Assembly: GCF_009862785.1 (NCBI RefSeq)
Contig: NZ_WWHU01000001.1
Span: 4,712,001-4,776,000, forward strand
Direction: 5' to 3'
Length of the DNA: 64,000 nt
From: Gordonia sp. SID5947
Lineage (GTDB): Bacteria; Actinomycetota; Actinomycetes; Mycobacteriales; Mycobacteriaceae
Shown: positions 34,001 through 40,000 of the stretch, piece by piece
Numbering within the stretch: position 1 is the first letter of the stretch
Layout of the letters: every line of letters begins with the position of its first letter
Program-made: the position numbers and the translations under genes
The notes under the pieces: generated by a model
The model's input: the letters and a program-made list of their open reading frames with translations, nothing else
What the model was told of the DNA's origin: nothing
Database searches by the model: none

Positions 34001-37000
34001 CGACGGGTTGCCGTACCAGCAGATCCTCCCCGCGGCACAGTCGACGACCGACTGGGCGGTCGGGAGCGAGGACGACGCCCTGGCGATCGTGCGTCGCGGT
34101 TTCGACGTCACCGCGGAGCTGCCCCTCCGTGCGCGGATCGCACGCGTAGGCACTGATCCCGTCGAACACCTGTTGGTGCTCGTGACCCACCACATCGCGA
34201 CAGACGGCGAATCGTGCTCCGTGCTCGCCCGCGATCTGATCACCGCCTACGGCGCCCGGCACGCGGGACAGGTACCGCGATGGGCCGAACTCGAGCTCCA
34301 GTACGCCGATTACACGCTCTGGCAGCGCGAGCAGATGGGCGAACCGGATGACGAGGATTCGGCCATCGCTCGCCAACTCTCGTTCTGGCGCGCGGAGCTC
34401 ACCGGCCTACCCGACGCGATCGAGTTGCCGACCGACCGTCCGCGGCCACGGGTCTCGACGATGCGCAGCGGCACCGTCGATTTCGTGGTCGACGGTCCGC
34501 TCCGGAGCGCTGTCGAGACCGCGGCACGCGGGCACGGTGCAACCCTGTTCATGGCGCTCCACACTGCCCTCGCCATCGTGCTCGCACGTATGTCGGCGAC
34601 CCGTGACATCGCCGTCGCCACCCCGATCGCGGGACGTGGCCACGCCGCGCTCGACGACTTGATCGGCATGTTCGTCAACACGCTGGTGCTGCGAGCAGAG
34701 GTCGATCCCGAGGTCTCGGTGGGCGCTCTCATCGACGACGTGAAGCGTGTGGATCTCGATGCCTTCGCACACGCGGACGTCCCGTTCGAACAGGTCGTCG
34801 AGGCCCTCGATCCGGTGCGGTCGGAGGCGTTCGAACCACTCGCGCAGGTGATGCTCATCCTGGAGCAGGCCGGTGGCGGTGTCGCCGGTGACACCACCGC
34901 GATCGATGTCGGCGGCGTCGAGATCAGCGCGGTCGACCCCGACGCCGACGCAGCCAAATTCGACCTGACATTCGGACTGCAGGACAACGGTGCACAACTC
35001 GCCGGCAAGATCATCTATGCCGCAGATCTTTTCGATGAACCGACGGTGCAGCGACTGGTTCGCGCATTCCTCAGGATTCTCGAGGCGATCGGCGATCGCA
35101 CCGATGCGTTGGTCGGCGACATCCGCATCCTCACCGAGGCAGAGGTCGACGAGCAACTCGCGATCTCCGCGGGCGAGTCCGCCGAGATCGGCAGCATGCT
35201 GCTCACCGACCTCGTACGCGAGTTCGGCCAGGACCATCCCACCGCGCCGGCGCTCCGGCACGGCCACCGTGTCGTCGAGCACCGCGAGTTCGCCTCGAGG
35301 GTCAATGTCCTGGCGCGCGAACTGATCGACCGCGGCGTCGGTCCCGATGTGGCGGTAGGCGTGTGCATCCCACGGTCGGTCGAGATGGTCGTCGCCATCC
35401 ATGCGGTGGTCACGGCGGGCGGCCAGTACGTGCCGATCGATGTCGGGGCGCCGGTGGACCGGGTGGAGTACATGCTGACGACCGCCGCAGCGCCCCTGGT
35501 GATCGTCGACGGCGGACGTTCCGCGATCGACGATCTGTCGGTCGATACGGTGGTGGTGGACTGCTCCGGCAGCGAGATCCCCGAGGCGGCCCCGGTGACC
35601 GACGCCGACCGGATCTCCCCGCTGCGTCCTCAGCACGCCGCGTACACGATCTTCACCTCCGGGTCGACCGGCCGTCCGAAGGGGGTGACCCTGTCGCACG
35701 AGGCGGTGGTGAACCGCCTTCGGTGGGGCCTGGCGCAACTGCCGATCGACGCCTCGGACACGGTGCTGCTCAAGACTCCCTACACGTTCGACGTCTCGGT
35801 GCCGGAACTGTTCGCCCCGTTGGCGGTCGGTGCGACGATGCTGGTGCTCGATGCCGACGGACACCTCGACCCGAACCGTGTGGCCGACGAGATCGACCGT
35901 CATGGCGCCACCATGGTGCATTTCGTGCCGTCCATGTTGTCGGTTTTCCTCGACGTGGTCGGACCGGCACGCGTGCGGTCCCTCACCACCGTGCGGATCA
36001 TCTCGACAACCGGAGAGGCGCTGCCGCCGGCGATCGCAGCGCAGGTCCGGGAACTCTTGCCGGCCGTCGATTTCTACAATCTCTACGGTCCCACCGAGGC
36101 AGCGGTGGAGATCACCTTCGAGCCGATCGAAGCGGTCGGCGGCGATCAGGGCACCGTGTCGATCGGTGTGCCGGTGTGGAACTCGACCGCGTATGTCCTC
36201 GACGGCCGGTTACAGCCGGTCCCGACGGGGGTGCCCGGCGAACTGTATGTGGGGGGCGTCCAGCTCGCACGCGGTTATGCCGCCCGGCCGGATCTCAGCG
36301 CCGAACGGTTCGTCGCCGACCCGTTCGGTGCCTCCGGTGCGCGGATGTACCGGACCGGTGATCTGGTCCGACGTCACGGTGACGGCCGCCTGGATTATCT
36401 GGGCCGCACCGACTTCCAGGTGAAGCTGCGTGGTCAGCGCATCGAGCTCGGCGAGATCGAGGCAGTGCTGGCATCGGCGCCGGGCGTGATGCACGCGGTG
36501 GCCACGGTGGCTACCGCCCCCGGCGGCGGCGAGCACCTCGTCGCCTACCTCGCCGGCGCCCCGGACACCGCACCCGATCTCGATGAACTCCGTGCCTTCG
36601 TGGCCGCCGCACTTCCGGAGTACATGCGCCCGACCGCGTGGACGGTGCTCGACCGGCTGCCGTTGAACTCGGCCGGAAAGCTCGATCGCAAGGCACTGCC
36701 CGCTCCCGAGTTCGGCGCGCCGGAGATGGGGTACGTGGCGCCGGAAACCGACACCGAACGCGCCATCGCGAATGTCGTCGCCGAAGTGCTCGGACTCGAC
36801 GAGGTGTCGGTCACCGAGTCGTTCTTCGGTCTCGGTGGCGACTCCATCATGTCGATCCGGCTCTCGAGTTTGCTGCGGGCCTCGGGGATCGAGGTGAGCC
36901 CGCGGGCCATCTTCGAGTACAAGACGATCCGTGCCATCGCCAGGGCGACCGCGCACCGCGCCGTCGACGCGCTTCCCGAGTACGAGGGTGGCGGTTTCGG

Positions 37001-40000
37001 ACCCGTCACGCTGCCTCCGGGCGTGCGTTGGATGCTCGAGTTGTCCGACGTCGCAGCAGATTTCGCCGACTTCTCGCAGACGGTCACCCTGACTCTGCCC
37101 GCCGCCGTCGACCTCGATGATCTGCGGGCGATGTTCGACGGCGTCGTGGCCAATCATCCGATGCTCACGGCGACTCTCGTCGAGACACCCGACGACGGGT
37201 GGCTGCTCACCGCAGGCGCGGCCGCCTTCGACCCGGCAGCCGCCGTCCGCATCGTCGAGACCGACGCCGTTGCGGGTACCCCCGCCTTCGACGACCTGCT
37301 GCGCACCGAACACCGCGCCGCACTGGGCCGCCTCGACCCGACGGCCGGACACCTCGTCGAGGCCACCGGGCTACGCTCACGGGCCGGCGGTGCGGGTCGA
37401 CTGATGATCGCGGTGCACCACATCGCGATGGACATCGTCTCGTGGCCGGTCCTCGCCGGAGAACTCGGCACCGCCTGGGCGCAGCGCTGTGCCGGGGCGT
37501 CGATCGACCTGCCGGGCGAGGTGACGTCGGTTCGCCGGTGGGCCGGGGTGCTCGACGACCTCGCGCGGACGCGCCAGTCCGAAATGGCATTGTGGCAAGA
37601 TCGGCTGCCGCGTCGCGACACCGTCCTCGGCCGGCGGCTGGACCGGACGCGCCACCGCGAACGCAGCGTGCAGACCGTGACGTCGACGGTCGACACGACG
37701 ATCTCGGAAGCCGTTCTGACCCGCGTGGCCTCGGCATTCCGCACCGACCCGAACGGCATCCTGATCGCCGCGCTCGCCGATGCGGTCCAGCGTTGGCAGA
37801 GGCGTCAGGCCGAGTACGCCGACGCCGACCACGACGTGTCCATCATGGTGGAGGGGCATGGGCGTGAAGAGCAGGTCCAGCCCGGTGCCGATCTGTCGCG
37901 CACGGTCGGGTGGTTCACCGCCTTCACTCCGGTGCGGCTCGATTCGCCGGACGTGGAGCGTACCCGGGTCGACACGGTGCGTGCGGTCAAGGAGATGCTC
38001 GCGACCACCCCGGACAAGGGCCTCGGTTTCGCGCCGCTGCGCTACGCGGACGCGAGCGAACTCCGTGACCGTGCGTTGCCGCCGGTGCTCTACAACTTCA
38101 TGGGTGTCACAGGCGAGGTCTCCGCGGAATCCACTCCGGTCGTGGATGATCCCGGATTCGCGATCGCCGCGGATGTGCCGACACTGCCGGGCACGATCGC
38201 CGGCGGGATGCGCGCACTCGCCGCGCTCAACGTGCATGTCCACATCGCCGCCGGCGCACACGGTCGCGAGATCGTCGCGGCCTTCGGACATCCGGCCGAC
38301 GCGCTGACCAGCTCGGAGGTCGAGGAGATCGCCGCCGGATTCCGGGACGCGCTGGCGGTGCTCGTCGACGAGGTCGACCGTGTCGGCGACATGGGCCCCA
38401 CGCCGTCGGATGTGCCCGGTGCCGATCTCACCCAGCTCGATATCGACGACCTCGCGACGCGCTACCCGGCCGCCGACCTCTGGCCGATGTCGCCGCTGCA
38501 GCAAGGCCTGTACATCGAGGCTGCCCGCCACGCCGGTGCCGACGATTCGGTCGACGTCTACGTCACCCAATCCGTCATCCGGCTGGACGGAGATCAAGAC
38601 GCTGACAGGCTACGACGCGCCGCCGCGCGTCTGCTCCGACGACATCGAGTGTTGCGCTCCGGCTTCGTGCAGCCGGCCAGTGGCGCGCTCGCCGTCGTGG
38701 TGCCCGATGATGTCGAACTGCCTTGGCGAACAGTCGATCTGAGTGGGTTCAGCGATGCCGAGGCGGACGTCCGGCTGGCTCGGATCGCCACCGGTGAGCG
38801 GATCGAGCGATTCGATCTCGCGGCGCCGCCGCTGATCCGCTTCGTGCTCGCCACCCTTCCCGGGTCTCGCGCCGCGCTGATCGTGACCAACCATCACCTC
38901 CTGTTCGACGGGTGGTCCGGGCCCCTGGTGCTGGCCGATCTGATCGAGGGTTACGTCGTCGACGACGATGAGGCCCTCTCGTCGACAACCGACTACGCGG
39001 ATTTCCTGGCCTGGTTGTACCGGCAGGACCGCGACGCCGCCGTCGACGCGTGGCGTGACGAACTCTCCATCGTGGACGGGCCGACGCTGGTCTCGACCGG
39101 TGCCGCGGCGACCGTGGAGGAGATGCCGGCCGAGCACGCGGTGTTCGTCGGCCCCGACACCACGCGCCGGCTCGAGGAGTTCGCCCGCACCCGCAACGTG
39201 ACCTTGTCGACGGTTGTCCAGTTCGCCTGGGGCGTTCTGCTGTCCCGGATGACGGGCCAGGAGACGGTGACCTTCGGCGAGACGGTGTCGGGACGCCCAC
39301 CGGAGATCGACGGCGTCGAGTCGATGATCGGCCTCTTCATCAACACGCTGCCGGTGGCGGTGGCCGTCGATCCGCGCACAACGGTCGCCGACGCGATCTC
39401 CGCCTTGCAGGAGAGCAAGACCCGACTGCTCGACCATCAGCACCTGGGCCTCCCGCAGATCGCCGAGGCCGTCGGCGAGATCGGTTTCGACACGCTCACC
39501 ATCTTCGAGTCATATCCGGTGGACGGTGACGCGGTCGCCGATGGGAGCAGGGCGGCCGGGCTCCGCATCGCCGGCATCGATTTCACCGATGCCACCCATT
39601 ACCCGCTCAACCTGTTCAGCACGCCGACCCGGGATGACCTGGGACTCAACGTCAAATACCTGCCGAGCGCATTCTCCGACGACGAGGTGGCCGGATTCGC
39701 GGCCGCCGTGGTGTCGATCCTGACCGGCGTCGTCGAGAGCCCGGACATGACGATCGGCGAGATCGATCTCCTGAGCGGACCGGCGCGGGCCGCGGCGCTG
39801 GCACGCGCGACCGGGGACGAGGTGGCGGTCCGGACCGAGACCGTCGACCAGCTCGTCGCCGCACGTGTCGCCGCCCGCCCCGACGACACGGCCGTGGTGT
39901 TCGACGACCGCGTCGTCGCCTACCGCGAGTTCGGGGCGCGCGCCGCCACCCTCGCCCGCGAGCTCATCGCGCTCGGCGTCGGTCCCGACGTCGCGGTGGC

